Assembly (NCBI GenBank): GCA_015057755.1
Contig: SVDR01000044.1
Span: forward strand, 1-20,593
From: Lachnoclostridium sp.
Lineage (GTDB): Bacteria > Bacillota_A > Clostridia > Lachnospirales > Lachnospiraceae
Length of the DNA stretch: 20,593 bases
Direction of reading: 5' to 3'
Shown: piece by piece, positions 1 through 6,702 of the stretch
Layout: each line of letters opens with the position of its first letter
How positions within the stretch are numbered: the first letter of the stretch is position 1
Made by a program: the position numbers and the translations under genes
The notes under the pieces: generated by a model
Database searches by the model: none
Seen by the model: only the letters and a program-made list of their open reading frames with translations
Told to the model about the DNA's origin: nothing

Positions 1-323
1 TTTTCTGTCGGAACATGACCGCCGCCCAGCATGATCACATCGTACTGATTCAGTTCTTCTGCTGAAATGTCATGACTGCGGTAATCCCAGATATCAAAGT
101 TTGTTACAGGAATATTCCCGTTCCGAAAAGCCTGCTCGAAAAAATCACGCATCTCATCGTTTCCTTCGAAGGAATCCGGAGAAGCAGCAATGATCAGACC
201 GCGCATTTCCTCTTTCCAGAACTGGCGCAGATTTTCCACGAAACCATTCTTTGCATCCAGTAATTTATCATAATTCGGCATATCCAGCGGACCGCTCGGA
301 CTGCTTGTCAAAAATACGATCAT
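1..323 (-). CDS. S51-like peptidase (type 1 glutamine amidotransferase fold), 3' end outside window
   Basis: Partial gene: the first 107 residues are present and the rest lies beyond the left edge. The protein starts MIVFLTSSPSGPLD and contains GLIIAASPDSF (about 43-53) and VIMLGGGHVPTE near the cut. An N-terminal strand, an (A/S)ASP turn and a 'LGGGxxPTxN'-like loop are typical of the peptidase S51 (dipeptidase E-like) family. That family cleaves small, often Asp-containing peptides in the cytoplasm. The nucleophile Ser motif would lie outside the window, so activity cannot be judged. The start ATG lies one base after the TAG stop of the upstream lipoprotein gene, and the GGAGG that serves it is inside that gene's last codons, so the two are probably translationally coupled. 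No signal peptide is seen. The family call is fairly sure and the substrate is unknown. Confidence 0.7.
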   Translation of the reverse strand, partial: MIVFLTSSPSGPLDMPNYDKLLDAKNGFVENLRQFWKEEMRGLIIAASPDSFEGNDEMRDFFEQAFRNGNIPVTNFDIWDYRSHDISAEELNQYDVIMLGGGHVPTE

Positions 324-324
324 A

Positions 325-1305
325 CTATTCCTCCGCAATTTCAAATTCAACAAAGTAATGATACGTAGAATAATCACCGGTTCCTCTGAAATCCATCAAG
401 GACTTTACAATGCGGTACTTACCTGGCTCCAGTTCCCCATGCAGCACACTCCAGTCAACATCCCATTCCACCCGAGTGTTCTTCGGAGCCATATACCCTA
501 TGGAATTGATCGCCCAGTTGTCCACTAAATATGGAACATCGTGCCAGTCTCCATCTTCGAATACCTGAAGATTATAGTCCTCACCATAATCAACTTCCAG
601 ATCTGTTGTATTCAAAATTCCCAGTTTCGCAGATGTCGGGGTTACATCCAGAAGTTCCACAACCACGCCATCCAGCGTTCCGACTTCCAGAAGTGCATCA
701 TCTACATCTTCAAAACTGCCCACATTGTCGATCAGAGAAATGTGAAGCTGATTTGACAACTGCAGCGGCATTGACTCCATCACTCCGCCGAAATATTCCA
801 CATAAACTTTATCGCCCACTTCTACATCCAGGTACCCATCACCATTGTCAAGTCCAACGGTCACGCGATCTCCGGACTTCAAAATCCAGTAACCATTGTC
901 ATCAATCTTCACAACGGCAGATTTTTCATAGTCTTCTTCGATGGTTCCGGTAAAATTCTGAACTCCACCGGAAGTATCCAAATACGCGGTATTTACTTTA
1001 TCGGTTTCCTTATCATAAAAGACACAGAGATATGTTCCTTCTTCGTTTAAATCAAACAGCGAACCATTGAATGACAGTTCATAATCCGGTTCTCCCCATG
1101 CCTGGATCAAATCTGCTTTTGTGAAATCACTCAGTTTTTCACTGATCTTATCATCCGTCATTTCAGCGACTTTGTGCTCTGCCGGTATCGTTTTCGCTCC
1201 CTGACATCCTCCCAGCACCGTTGAAACAGCCAACACAGCCAGAAATCCTTTCAGAAGCCAACAATTTCTTTTTCCATTCCTTTTCTTTTCTCTTATCTGT
1301 TTCAT
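325..1305 (-). CDS. Lipoprotein with C-terminal Ig-like (Big_14-type) domain
   Basis: This is a 326-residue secreted lipoprotein. The basic N-terminus (MKQIREKKRNGKRN) is followed by a hydrophobic stretch and a lipobox VLGGC, with Cys34 as the likely lipidated residue. A first segment (about 50-115, DKISEKLSDFTKADLIQAWGEP...) resembles SmpA/OmlA-like 'how good is the link' repeats only loosely. Residues about 118-190 look like a small beta-barrel (GDRVTVGLDNGDG, VGDKVYVEYFGG) of the kind often seen in clostridial lipoproteins. Residues about 210-326 match the general pattern of the bacterial Ig-like Big_14 domain: YGEDYNLQVFEDGDWHDVPY, then EPGKYRIVKSL. The start is supported by GAAGGTGG four bases ahead of the ATG and an extended -10 promoter nearby. 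It is cotranscribed with the downstream S51-like gene. No enzymatic motif is visible, and the role at the cell surface is unknown. Confidence 0.7.
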   Translation of the reverse strand: MKQIREKKRNGKRNCWLLKGFLAVLAVSTVLGGCQGAKTIPAEHKVAEMTDDKISEKLSDFTKADLIQAWGEPDYELSFNGSLFDLNEEGTYLCVFYDKETDKVNTAYLDTSGGVQNFTGTIEEDYEKSAVVKIDDNGYWILKSGDRVTVGLDNGDGYLDVEVGDKVYVEYFGGVMESMPLQLSNQLHISLIDNVGSFEDVDDALLEVGTLDGVVVELLDVTPTSAKLGILNTTDLEVDYGEDYNLQVFEDGDWHDVPYLVDNWAINSIGYMAPKNTRVEWDVDWSVLHGELEPGKYRIVKSLMDFRGTGDYSTYHYFVEFEIAEE

Positions 1306-1328
1306 AAAGCCACCTTCTTTCTAACTTT

Positions 1329-1337
1329 ACTATAACA
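1329..1337 (-). promoter_or_regulatory. Extended -10 promoter for the lipoprotein gene
   Basis: On the minus strand this reads TGTTATAGT, an extended -10 element (TGn-TATAGT). A transcript would start near 1322, giving a short leader of about 17 bases with a GAAGGTGG ribosome binding site before the ATG at 1305. No good -35 hexamer is visible, which is acceptable for an extended -10 promoter. Confidence 0.45.
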
Positions 1338-1407
1338 AATCCGGGAAAATAATACTTTAAGCTTTGCTTACAGTTTACCGCGATTTTCGTGACAAATTTC
1401 TTACGGA

Positions 1408-1776
1408 CTAATTCTCATCATCAGAAATAAATCCTGTTTCTGTGAAATCAAGCGGTAAACGCTGCTTATCCACACGTTTTACCACAATTCGTTTTAAAGA
1501 CTTCATGAATGCCACTAGGAATTTGATCTTATCAAACTGGCCCTGCACTTCCATCACAACACTTTTATTTTCCTGATTATTGCAAAATCCTGTCAAACCG
1601 AGTCTCTTTGCCATCTCCGTCACTTCCAGACGAAATCCCACATTCTGCACACGACCGTAAAATGTCAAACGATAACGTCTGATCTCCATGGATTTGAACT
1701 CCGGCAGCGGTGCAGTCTTCACCTGATTGATCACATAATTGTCCCTGGCCTCTAATATCTTCTGTTTTAAACTCAT
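1408..1776 (-). CDS. Acylphosphatase-like protein
   Basis: This 122-residue protein has an acylphosphatase-like fold in residues about 32-115. The diagnostic loop reads GRVQNVGFR (family norm GRVQGVGFR) and keeps the phosphate-binding Arg. GLTGFCNNQEN supplies the Asn that positions the catalytic water, followed by the strand VVMEVQGQ. Acylphosphatases hydrolyse small acyl phosphates. About 30 extra residues (MSLKQKILEARDNYVINQVK...) precede the domain. I chose the ATG at 1776 because AAGGAG sits seven bases upstream. An in-frame ATG at 1815 would lie about five bases from the predicted transcription start, leaving no room for its ribosome binding site. It is divergent from sdpR. The family assignment is good, but activity is unproven because one Gly of the loop is replaced by Asn. 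Confidence 0.8.
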   Translation of the reverse strand: MSLKQKILEARDNYVINQVKTAPLPEFKSMEIRRYRLTFYGRVQNVGFRLEVTEMAKRLGLTGFCNNQENKSVVMEVQGQFDKIKFLVAFMKSLKRIVVKRVDKQRLPLDFTETGFISDDEN

Positions 1777-1826
1777 AATCTCGCTCCTTCTATCATAAAT
1801 ATATCTGCAATTCATTTTCTCCCTCT

Positions 1827-1855
1827 ATTTTATCATTATCTTACGATTAAGTAAA
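1827..1855 (-). promoter_or_regulatory. Promoter of the acylphosphatase-like gene
   Basis: On the minus strand the -35 is TTTACT (1850-1855) and the -10 is TAAAAT (1827-1832), with a 17-base spacer. The predicted start is near 1820. It lies back to back with the sdpR promoter, and the two -35 hexamers are only nine bases apart, so the two promoters may interfere. Confidence 0.5.
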
Positions 1856-1864
1856 ATATATATC

Positions 1865-1893
1865 TTGACATTCCCTAGAATTTATATTACTAT
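1865..1893 (+). promoter_or_regulatory. sdpRI promoter
   Basis: A perfect -35 TTGACA (1865-1870), a 17-base spacer and a -10 TACTAT (1888-1893) lie ahead of sdpR. The predicted start, around 1900, falls inside the palindrome at 1894-1924, as expected for an autorepressed promoter. Confidence 0.6.
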
Positions 1894-1924
1894 ATATTTA
1901 ACAATTAGGTTAAATGTTAAATAT
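1894..1924. promoter_or_regulatory. Probable SdpR operator (31-bp near-perfect palindrome)
   Basis: ATATTTAACA (1894-1903) and TGTTAAATAT (1915-1924) are perfect 10-base inverted repeats. Three further pairs form inside the 11-base centre (TTA against TAA). The site begins right after the -10 and ends two bases before the AGGAGG of sdpR. A bound ArsR/SdpR dimer would therefore block transcription start. The operator role is inferred from position and symmetry, together with the known autorepression of SdpR-type proteins. Confidence 0.55.
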
Positions 1925-1938
1925 TAGGAGGTGAGTCC

Positions 1939-2229
1939 ATGGCTTTACAGGATACATTACGTGCTCTGGCAGATCCGATCCGACGAGAAATATTAAATCT
2001 TTTAAAAAATGGACGTTTATCTGCCGGAGATATTGCTTCGCATTTTGATGTAACAGGTGCTTCGATTTCCAGACATTTATCTGTTTTGAAGGAGGCTGAT
2101 CTGATTCGTGATACACGAGAAGGAAAGTTTATTTTCTATGATTTGAATACATCCGTCCTGGAAGATATTATGCTCTGGATTTCAGAATTGAAAGGAGATA
2201 CGACTTATGCTGAAAAATCAGAAAACTAA
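1939..2229 (+). CDS. sdpR: ArsR/SdpR-family autorepressor
   Basis: This is a 96-residue winged-helix regulator. ALADPIRREILNLLKNG (about 10-25) is the usual first helix pair of ArsR proteins. LSAGDIASHFDVTGASISRHLSVLKEADLI (27-56) is the helix-turn-helix and DTREGKFIFYDLN (58-70) is the wing. There are no metal-binding cysteines (no ELCVCDL motif), so it is not a metal sensor. With the downstream SdpI-like protein it forms the classical pair in which SdpR represses sdpRI and SdpI, when engaged at the membrane, sequesters SdpR (known from Bacillus subtilis). The start has AGGAGG seven bases upstream. The 3' end overlaps sdpI by 23 bases. A dyad operator lies in its promoter. Confidence 0.88.
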   Translation: MALQDTLRALADPIRREILNLLKNGRLSAGDIASHFDVTGASISRHLSVLKEADLIRDTREGKFIFYDLNTSVLEDIMLWISELKGDTTYAEKSEN

Positions 2230-2842
2230 ACTTATCATTACTTCTGCGATCATTCTGATTCCCATTCTGGCAGGAGTTCTTCTATGGAACAGGCTTCCGG
2301 ACCAGATGGTTACCCATTGGAATGCAAGCGGAGAACCGAACGGCTGGAGTTCGAAACTGTTTGCAGTTGCAGGGCTTCCTGCATTCTTATTTTTTGTACA
2401 CTGGCTCTGCATTATTGGAACAAAATTGGACCCCAAATCAGCGAATCATCCGTTAAAGATCATGTCGCTCATATACTGGATCTGTCCTGTAACATCCCTC
2501 TTCTGCTCGATTTCGATCTACAGCGAAGCGCTTGGACATCCGGTATCGGTAGATCGCATAGGTATCCTATTTGTAGGTCTCATATTTATTATTATCGGCA
2601 ACTATCTGCCAAAGTGTCCGCACAATTACACCATTGGCATCAAGGTTCCGTGGACATTAAACAGTGAAGAAAACTGGAATCATACTCATCGTTTTGCCGG
2701 TCCGATATGGGTTATTTCCGGTCTTCTGTTTATGATCGTATCATTCCTTGGCACGGTTGTATTGGGTGTTGTTATCATCGTAGGTGCAGCTTTTATTCCA
2801 ATGATCTACTCATATATTTACTTCAAAAAATATGAATCTTGA
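2207..2842 (+). CDS. sdpI: SdpI-family membrane protein (DUF1648 plus SdpI domain)
   Basis: This is a 211-residue integral membrane protein with about six hydrophobic segments. LPDQMVTHWNASGEPNGW (30-47) is the DUF1648 signature after the first membrane segment. GNYLPKCPHNYTIGIKVPWT followed by WNHTHRFAG (131-165) is the SdpI signature. In B. subtilis, SdpI gives immunity to the SdpC toxin and signals to SdpR. No toxin gene is present here, so this copy may protect against outside membrane-active peptides or have a housekeeping role. The gene overlaps sdpR, and its AAAGGAG lies within sdpR, seven bases before the ATG. A strong bidirectional terminator follows the stop. The family call is confident and the inducing signal is unknown. 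Confidence 0.85.
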   Translation: MLKNQKTKLIITSAIILIPILAGVLLWNRLPDQMVTHWNASGEPNGWSSKLFAVAGLPAFLFFVHWLCIIGTKLDPKSANHPLKIMSLIYWICPVTSLFCSISIYSEALGHPVSVDRIGILFVGLIFIIIGNYLPKCPHNYTIGIKVPWTLNSEENWNHTHRFAGPIWVISGLLFMIVSFLGTVVLGVVIIVGAAFIPMIYSYIYFKKYES

Positions 2843-2854
2843 TCATCACATTAT

Positions 2855-2895
2855 AAAAAAAGCAGATACTCCATCTCGGGGTATCTGCTTTTTTT
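2855..2895. terminator. Bidirectional terminator between sdpI and the M28 peptidase gene
   Basis: The arms AAAAAAAGCAGATAC (2855-2869) and GTATCTGCTTTTTTT (2881-2895) pair perfectly, and three more pairs extend inward. Both strands end the stem with a run of at least seven T, so it can stop both convergent transcripts. It starts 12 bases after the sdpI stop and ends directly before the peptidase stop. Confidence 0.92.
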
Positions 2896-2896
2896 C

Positions 2897-4135
2897 TTAT
2901 CTGTTAAAATATTTATCCAGTTCTTTCATAAACTGTTCCGGAATTGCTCTCGGGAATGGCATCACTGCGATATTTCCAAGATTTTCTGCAATCTTTCCAA
3001 GGAGTTTCGCACTGCGCTCTAAGGACCACGGAGAAATATAGTCTACGATATCGTGACGTGTGTGCATACCATAACCGTCACGGTTCAGAGTCATCGCCGG
3101 AACACCGTTCCATGCAAAGGTGTTGGAGTCACTGCCCCAGATTGCATTTCTTGTCACCATACCGATACCGATCTCATGAGCCATATATTCGATCATATGA
3201 CAGATTGCCGGATCTCCGGTCACACCGATCACCGTGCCGCCCACTAACTGACCTGCAAGGTCTACGTTCATATTGAACTGATGATTTTTTAATTCGTCCT
3301 TATGTACTTCTGTATAGTTGCGGCTTCCGAGAAGACCTTTCTCCTCCGCACCAAACCACACAAATTCCATCGTTCTGCGCGGATTGTGAGCTTTAAAATA
3401 ACGGCAAAGTTCCATGATGATGGCACACGCAGCCATATTGTCATACGCGCCCGGACCCTGCGGAACCGTATCGAAATGAGCTGTGAGTGTCAGGATTTCT
3501 TCCGGAATCTCAGTTCCTTCGATTCTTGCGATCACGTTGCGGGATGTTGCCTTGCAAAGTTCCGATTTTAATGTGAGGCGTGCGCGGGATGCACCGCTCT
3601 CTACCAGTTCCATCGCATCTTTATGGTGTAAAACTACACCCTGAATCGGAGTTTTATCCATCTTGGGAACCGCACGTGTAAATAACTGAGTATCTTCCCC
3701 TTCATCGATCGGAGTACCTGTCAAAGTTACAAATGCAACAGCGCCTGCCTTTACAAGCTTCTTGTACATATCTGCGTTCATTGGATTGTTGACCATCACG
3801 ATCTTTCCTTTTGCAAAAGAAAGGTTGATATCATCACCATTTTCTGCATACAGGAACGGAGCTTCAATTCCGCCATCCGGAGTGCTTCCGCAGCGTCCGT
3901 AGCCGGCTGCTTTGTATGTCTTCTCAAACGGTTCTGTCACCGTAAACTCTGCTTCCAGAATCTTCCATGTGTCAAATTCAAACTCTTCCTGACGGCTCTC
4001 TACACCAAAGCTCTTTAATTCCTCCTGAATCGCAAGCGCAGCTTTTACCTCACCCTCTGTACCAGCCTCACGGATGTATGTAAACTGTTTCATGAATTCT
4101 AACTGGCGTTTTCCACAAATTTCGTTTAAGCTCAT
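2897..4135 (-). CDS. M28-family zinc (amino)peptidase
   Basis: This 412-residue protein has no signal peptide, so it is a cytoplasmic peptidase. It has the full set of M28 metal ligands: His220 and Asp222 (AHFDTV), Asp232 (GAYDN), Glu264-Glu265 (FGAEEKGLLGS), Asp292 (NVDLAG) and His358 (GMHTRHD). A PA-like insert lies between about residues 85 and 200 (KGKIVMVNNP, LVKAGAVAFVTLTGTP), where many M28 enzymes carry one. The likely role is removal of N-terminal amino acids from peptides, using two zinc ions. The start has GGGGAG eight bases ahead and is preceded by an 11-codon open frame whose TGA overlaps the ATG. A single-gene transcription unit is likely, with its own promoter at 4208-4235 and a terminator after it. 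The exact substrate cannot be read from the sequence. Confidence 0.87.
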   Translation of the reverse strand: MSLNEICGKRQLEFMKQFTYIREAGTEGEVKAALAIQEELKSFGVESRQEEFEFDTWKILEAEFTVTEPFEKTYKAAGYGRCGSTPDGGIEAPFLYAENGDDINLSFAKGKIVMVNNPMNADMYKKLVKAGAVAFVTLTGTPIDEGEDTQLFTRAVPKMDKTPIQGVVLHHKDAMELVESGASRARLTLKSELCKATSRNVIARIEGTEIPEEILTLTAHFDTVPQGPGAYDNMAACAIIMELCRYFKAHNPRRTMEFVWFGAEEKGLLGSRNYTEVHKDELKNHQFNMNVDLAGQLVGGTVIGVTGDPAICHMIEYMAHEIGIGMVTRNAIWGSDSNTFAWNGVPAMTLNRDGYGMHTRHDIVDYISPWSLERSAKLLGKIAENLGNIAVMPFPRAIPEQFMKELDKYFNR

Positions 4136-4167
4136 TGTCTTCTCCCCTTATCTTCTATTTTGTCCAT
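4132..4167 (-). CDS. Possible 11-codon leader ORF overlapping the M28 peptidase start
   Basis: On the minus strand, GGGAGG followed by ATG at 4167 opens a frame encoding MDKIEDKGRRQ. Its TGA shares bases with the peptidase ATG (ATGA). The frame lies within the predicted leader RNA. It could couple translation to the peptidase gene or be fortuitous, and only its position and ribosome binding site support it. Confidence 0.3.
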   Translation of the reverse strand: MDKIEDKGRRQ

Positions 4168-4207
4168 GCCTGCGACCTCCCGACGCATCATGCACAGCAC
4201 TACTTTT

Positions 4208-4235
4208 ATTATACTTCTTTTCCCTAAAAAAGCAA
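4208..4235 (-). promoter_or_regulatory. Promoter of the M28 peptidase gene
   Basis: On the minus strand a consensus -10 TATAAT (4208-4213) lies 16 bases from TTGCTT (4230-4235). The -35 overlaps the T-run of the preceding terminator, a compact arrangement that lets termination and re-initiation share the same DNA. Confidence 0.55.
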
Positions 4236-4261
4236 GGCGGCTCCGGAAATCTGGAACCGCC
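4226..4261 (-). terminator. Terminator of the 2-hydroxyacid dehydrogenase gene
   Basis: On the minus strand GGCGGTTCC (4253-4261) pairs with GGAGCCGCC (4236-4244) with one G-U pair, followed by TTGCTTTTTT. It lies 16 bases past the stop codon of the dehydrogenase gene. Confidence 0.85.
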
Positions 4262-4276
4262 AAATATGTACTGTGA

Positions 4277-5224
4277 TTAGTTAAGGCCAAGTACTTCTTT
4301 AACTTTGCCTGTGATGTAGATACCGATATCTCTGGAAGCATCTACAGTCTGAGCGCCGATGTGCGGAGAAACGATGAATTTATCGCACTCGAACAGCGGG
4401 CTGGCGAATGTGTCGTCACCTGTAAGACCATCACCTGCAAGCTCGTTCTCCATAACATCTGTAGCGTAACCGCCGATTGTACCAGCAACAAGTGCTTCGT
4501 ACATATCTTTCTCGTTAACGATACCGCCACGGCTCATGTTAAGAACAACTGCATCGTTCTTCATACCAGCAAGGGACTCTTTGTTGAAGAGATCCTTTGT
4601 CTCCGGTGTTAACGGAAGGTGAATGGATACGAAATCAGAAACTTTGAGGAGTTCCGGAATTGTAACACTTGTAGCTTCCTGCTCGCCAAATACATGTGCC
4701 GGAAGGTACGGATCGTAAGCAACAACTGTCATACCGAATGCACGTGCAAGGAAGCCTACACGCTGACCGATACGGCCAAAGCCCATAACACCGAGAGTCT
4801 TGCCTCTTAACTCACGGCCTACGAATTTGTATTTGTCCCACTCGTGTTTCACTTTTACATCGTTGTTTGCTGTAAATGTGTCACGGGAGATGTCAAGCAT
4901 CTTGGAGATTGTAAGCTCTGCTACTGCGTTTGCATTTAAGCCCGGAGCGTTGAAAATCTGGATGCCTTTGGATTTTGCATATTCCATATCGATGTGGTTA
5001 AGACCAACAGAGCAAACACCAATAACTTTTAAGTTCTTAGCTGCGTCGATGATCTCCTGATCGATCTTCGGGTCAACACGCATGATTAATACGTCAACAT
5101 CTGCGATGTCAGCGATAACCTGTGCTTTTGTGGACGGAAGGTTGTCTGCTGTTTTAACCTCCATGTACTTGCTGAGTTCTTCAGCAATGCCTGCGTAAAC
5201 TTTGTCAATAATAAGACACTTCAT
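4277..5224 (-). CDS. D-isomer-specific 2-hydroxyacid dehydrogenase (PGDH-like)
   Basis: This is a 315-residue NAD-dependent dehydrogenase. The dinucleotide fold carries GFGRIG (148-153), with an acid (Asp171 in YDPY) at the end of the next strand, which points to NAD. The catalytic triad is visible: Arg232 in LNMSRGGIVNE, Glu261 in DVMENE and His288 in SPHIGAQT. The C-terminal stretch FASPLFECDKFIVSPHIG resembles 3-phosphoglycerate dehydrogenases. There is no ACT or allosteric domain, so it may be a short PGDH, a D-lactate-type enzyme or a hydroxypyruvate/glyoxylate reductase. The neighbours do not decide between these. I chose the ATG at 5224 (AAAGGAG ten bases ahead) rather than an in-frame TTG at 5275. 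It has its own promoter and terminator, so it is not simply the tail of the pur operon. Confidence 0.85.
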   Translation of the reverse strand: MKCLIIDKVYAGIAEELSKYMEVKTADNLPSTKAQVIADIADVDVLIMRVDPKIDQEIIDAAKNLKVIGVCSVGLNHIDMEYAKSKGIQIFNAPGLNANAVAELTISKMLDISRDTFTANNDVKVKHEWDKYKFVGRELRGKTLGVMGFGRIGQRVGFLARAFGMTVVAYDPYLPAHVFGEQEATSVTIPELLKVSDFVSIHLPLTPETKDLFNKESLAGMKNDAVVLNMSRGGIVNEKDMYEALVAGTIGGYATDVMENELAGDGLTGDDTFASPLFECDKFIVSPHIGAQTVDASRDIGIYITGKVKEVLGLN

Positions 5225-5243
5225 AATAATAGTTCTCCTTTCG

Positions 5244-5280
5244 GGATTTTCTCTTCCTGGTCGCCGTAACGACAAAATCC
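5244..5280 (-). promoter_or_regulatory. Leader RNA hairpin ahead of the dehydrogenase gene
   Basis: In the predicted leader, GGATTTTGTCG (5270-5280) can pair with CGAC (5260-5263) and, after a nine-base bulge, AAAATCC (5244-5250). The structure ends a few bases before the AAAGGAG ribosome binding site. Whether it regulates translation is unknown. Confidence 0.3.
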
Positions 5281-5299
5281 TATGATATCATTCTTTACT

Positions 5300-5328
5300 A
5301 TTTTAGTAAAAAAAAGTGGTTCTGTAAA
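5300..5328 (-). promoter_or_regulatory. Promoter of the dehydrogenase gene
   Basis: On the minus strand the -35 is TTTACA (5323-5328), the spacer is 17 bases and the -10 is TAAAAT (5300-5305), each hexamer one base from consensus. The predicted start near 5293 gives a leader of about 70 bases. The -35 lies inside one arm of a 9-base inverted repeat. Confidence 0.7.
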
Positions 5329-5361
5329 GACCTTTAAGGGAAATCAAGCTTTTCTTTACAG
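5322..5361. repeat. 9-bp inverted repeat overlapping the dehydrogenase -35 (operator candidate)
   Basis: CTGTAAAGA (5322-5330) and TCTTTACAG (5353-5361) are exact inverted copies with 22 bases between them, so their centres are 31 bases apart, close to three helical turns. One arm covers the -35 hexamer. Two half-sites on the same DNA face near a promoter suggest a regulator site, but no regulator gene adjoins. Confidence 0.4.
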
Positions 5362-5369
5362 TATCTTCC

Positions 5370-5394
5370 AAAAAAACTCAGAATCGTAGCTGAA
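5370..5394 (-). terminator. Weak terminator after purD
   Basis: On the minus strand TTCAG/CTGAG forms a five-pair stem (one G-U) with an eight-base loop, followed by seven T. The stem is short, so termination is probably partial. Confidence 0.4.
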
Positions 5395-5406
5395 AAACTT
5401 ATTTTA

Positions 5407-6684
5407 TTAAGCCTCGTCGATTGCTTTACCGATATCGGTTCTCATGTATTTGTTCTCAAAGTGTACCCACTCTGTTGCCTTGTAAGCATTTGCCCTTGCC
5501 TCTTTCAGAGTAGCACCGTTTGCAGTTACACCAAGAACACGGCCGCCGTTTGTGATGAACTGACCGTTCTCGTTGAACTTTGTACCGGAATGGAATACGT
5601 AATAACCCTCATTATTTTCAAACTTCTCAAGACCTTCGATCACAAAGCCTTTCTGATAAGCCAGCGGATAACCGTCAGAAGCTAAAATAACACAAACAGT
5701 TGCGCGGTTATTGTCAAACTTCAGGTCGATCTCATTGAGCTTTCCATCGATACAAGCCTCAAATACATCCACAATATCATTTTCCAGTCTCGGAAGAACA
5801 ACCTGTGCCTCCGGATCGCCGAATCTCGCGTTGTACTCTAATACCTTTGGTCCGTCCGGTGTCAGCATAAGACCGAAGAAGATGATACCTTTGAACGGTC
5901 TTCCTTCTGATTTCATCGCGTCAACTGTCGGCTGATAGATATATTTCTGACAGAATGCATCTACTTCTTCTGTATAGAACGGGCTCGGAGAGAAGTTACC
6001 CATACCGCCTGTGTTGAGACCCTGGTCACCGTCTTTTGCACGCTTGTGGTCCTGTGCAGAGCTCATGATCTTAATCGTATTTCCATCTACGAAGGAAAGA
6101 ACAGAAACCTCACGTCCGGTCATAAACTCTTCGATTACGATTTCATTGCCTGCTGCACCGAATTTGCCGTCAGCCATCATTTCTCTAACTGCCTCTTCTG
6201 CCTCTTCTTTTGTCTGGCAGATGATAACACCTTTACCGAGAGCAAGACCGGATGCTTTTACAACGATCGGCATCTTAGCTGTCTGTAAATACTCGAGAGC
6301 CTTTTCCATATCTGTGAAGTTCTCGTATGCAGCTGTCGGAATGTTGTACTTCTTCATCAGATCTTTGGAGAATGCTTTAGAACCTTCCAGAATTGCTGCA
6401 TTCTTTCTCGGTCCGAATACACGGAGACCTTCCGCCTCAAATGCATCTACAACACCGCCTACAAGCGGGTCATCCATACCGATAATTGTAAGATCGATCT
6501 CTTTCTCTTTTGCAAATGCAACTAATTTATCGAATTCCATCGCTCCGATGGAAACGCACTCTGCAACCTGGGAAATACCAGCATTGCCCGGTGCACAGTA
6601 GATCTTATCAACTTTTTTACTCTGAGCGACTTTCCATGCGATCGCATGCTCTCTTCCGCCGCTTCCTACGATTAATACTTTCAT
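5407..6684 (-). CDS. purD: Phosphoribosylamine--glycine ligase (GAR synthetase)
   Basis: PurD joins phosphoribosylamine and glycine with ATP, the second step of IMP synthesis. The 425-residue length is normal for the family. GSGGREHA (7-14) and APGNAG (31-36) form the N-terminal nucleotide-fold loops. The ATP-grasp domain shows VVKASGLALGKGV (141-153) and EEFMTGREVSVL. DHKRAKDGDQGLNTGGMG (212-229) and EYNARFGDPEAQ (283-294) are PurD signatures containing the Mg/ATP ligands. The ATG has GGAGG six bases upstream. It is the last gene of purE-M-N-D, 56 bases after purN, and the gap holds a strong hairpin that may lower its expression relative to the upstream genes. Confidence 0.97.
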   Translation of the reverse strand: MKVLIVGSGGREHAIAWKVAQSKKVDKIYCAPGNAGISQVAECVSIGAMEFDKLVAFAKEKEIDLTIIGMDDPLVGGVVDAFEAEGLRVFGPRKNAAILEGSKAFSKDLMKKYNIPTAAYENFTDMEKALEYLQTAKMPIVVKASGLALGKGVIICQTKEEAEEAVREMMADGKFGAAGNEIVIEEFMTGREVSVLSFVDGNTIKIMSSAQDHKRAKDGDQGLNTGGMGNFSPSPFYTEEVDAFCQKYIYQPTVDAMKSEGRPFKGIIFFGLMLTPDGPKVLEYNARFGDPEAQVVLPRLENDIVDVFEACIDGKLNEIDLKFDNNRATVCVILASDGYPLAYQKGFVIEGLEKFENNEGYYVFHSGTKFNENGQFITNGGRVLGVTANGATLKEARANAYKATEWVHFENKYMRTDIGKAIDEA

Positions 6685-6702
6685 GGTTTTCCTCCACTAA
6701 AA

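Noticed and set aside
531..953. 140-residue plus-strand frame opposite the lipoprotein gene
   Set aside because: Antisense shadow of a gene with signal peptide and domains. Its translation is His/Pro/Arg-rich with no plausible fold, and no ribosome binding site was seen.
1358..1370. TAAGC/GCTTA stem downstream of the acylphosphatase-like gene as a terminator
   Set aside because: Five pairs with a three-base loop and no T-run on the minus strand, too weak to call.
5225..5275. Upstream TTG start adding 17 residues to the dehydrogenase
   Set aside because: The added residues (Arg-rich) are not part of the family, would lie in a leader hairpin, and the ATG at 5224 has a good AAAGGAG.
6011..6601. 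196-residue plus-strand frame opposite purD
   Set aside because: Lies entirely opposite a clear purD. The composition (Ser/Pro/Thr-rich) reflects reading the complementary strand.
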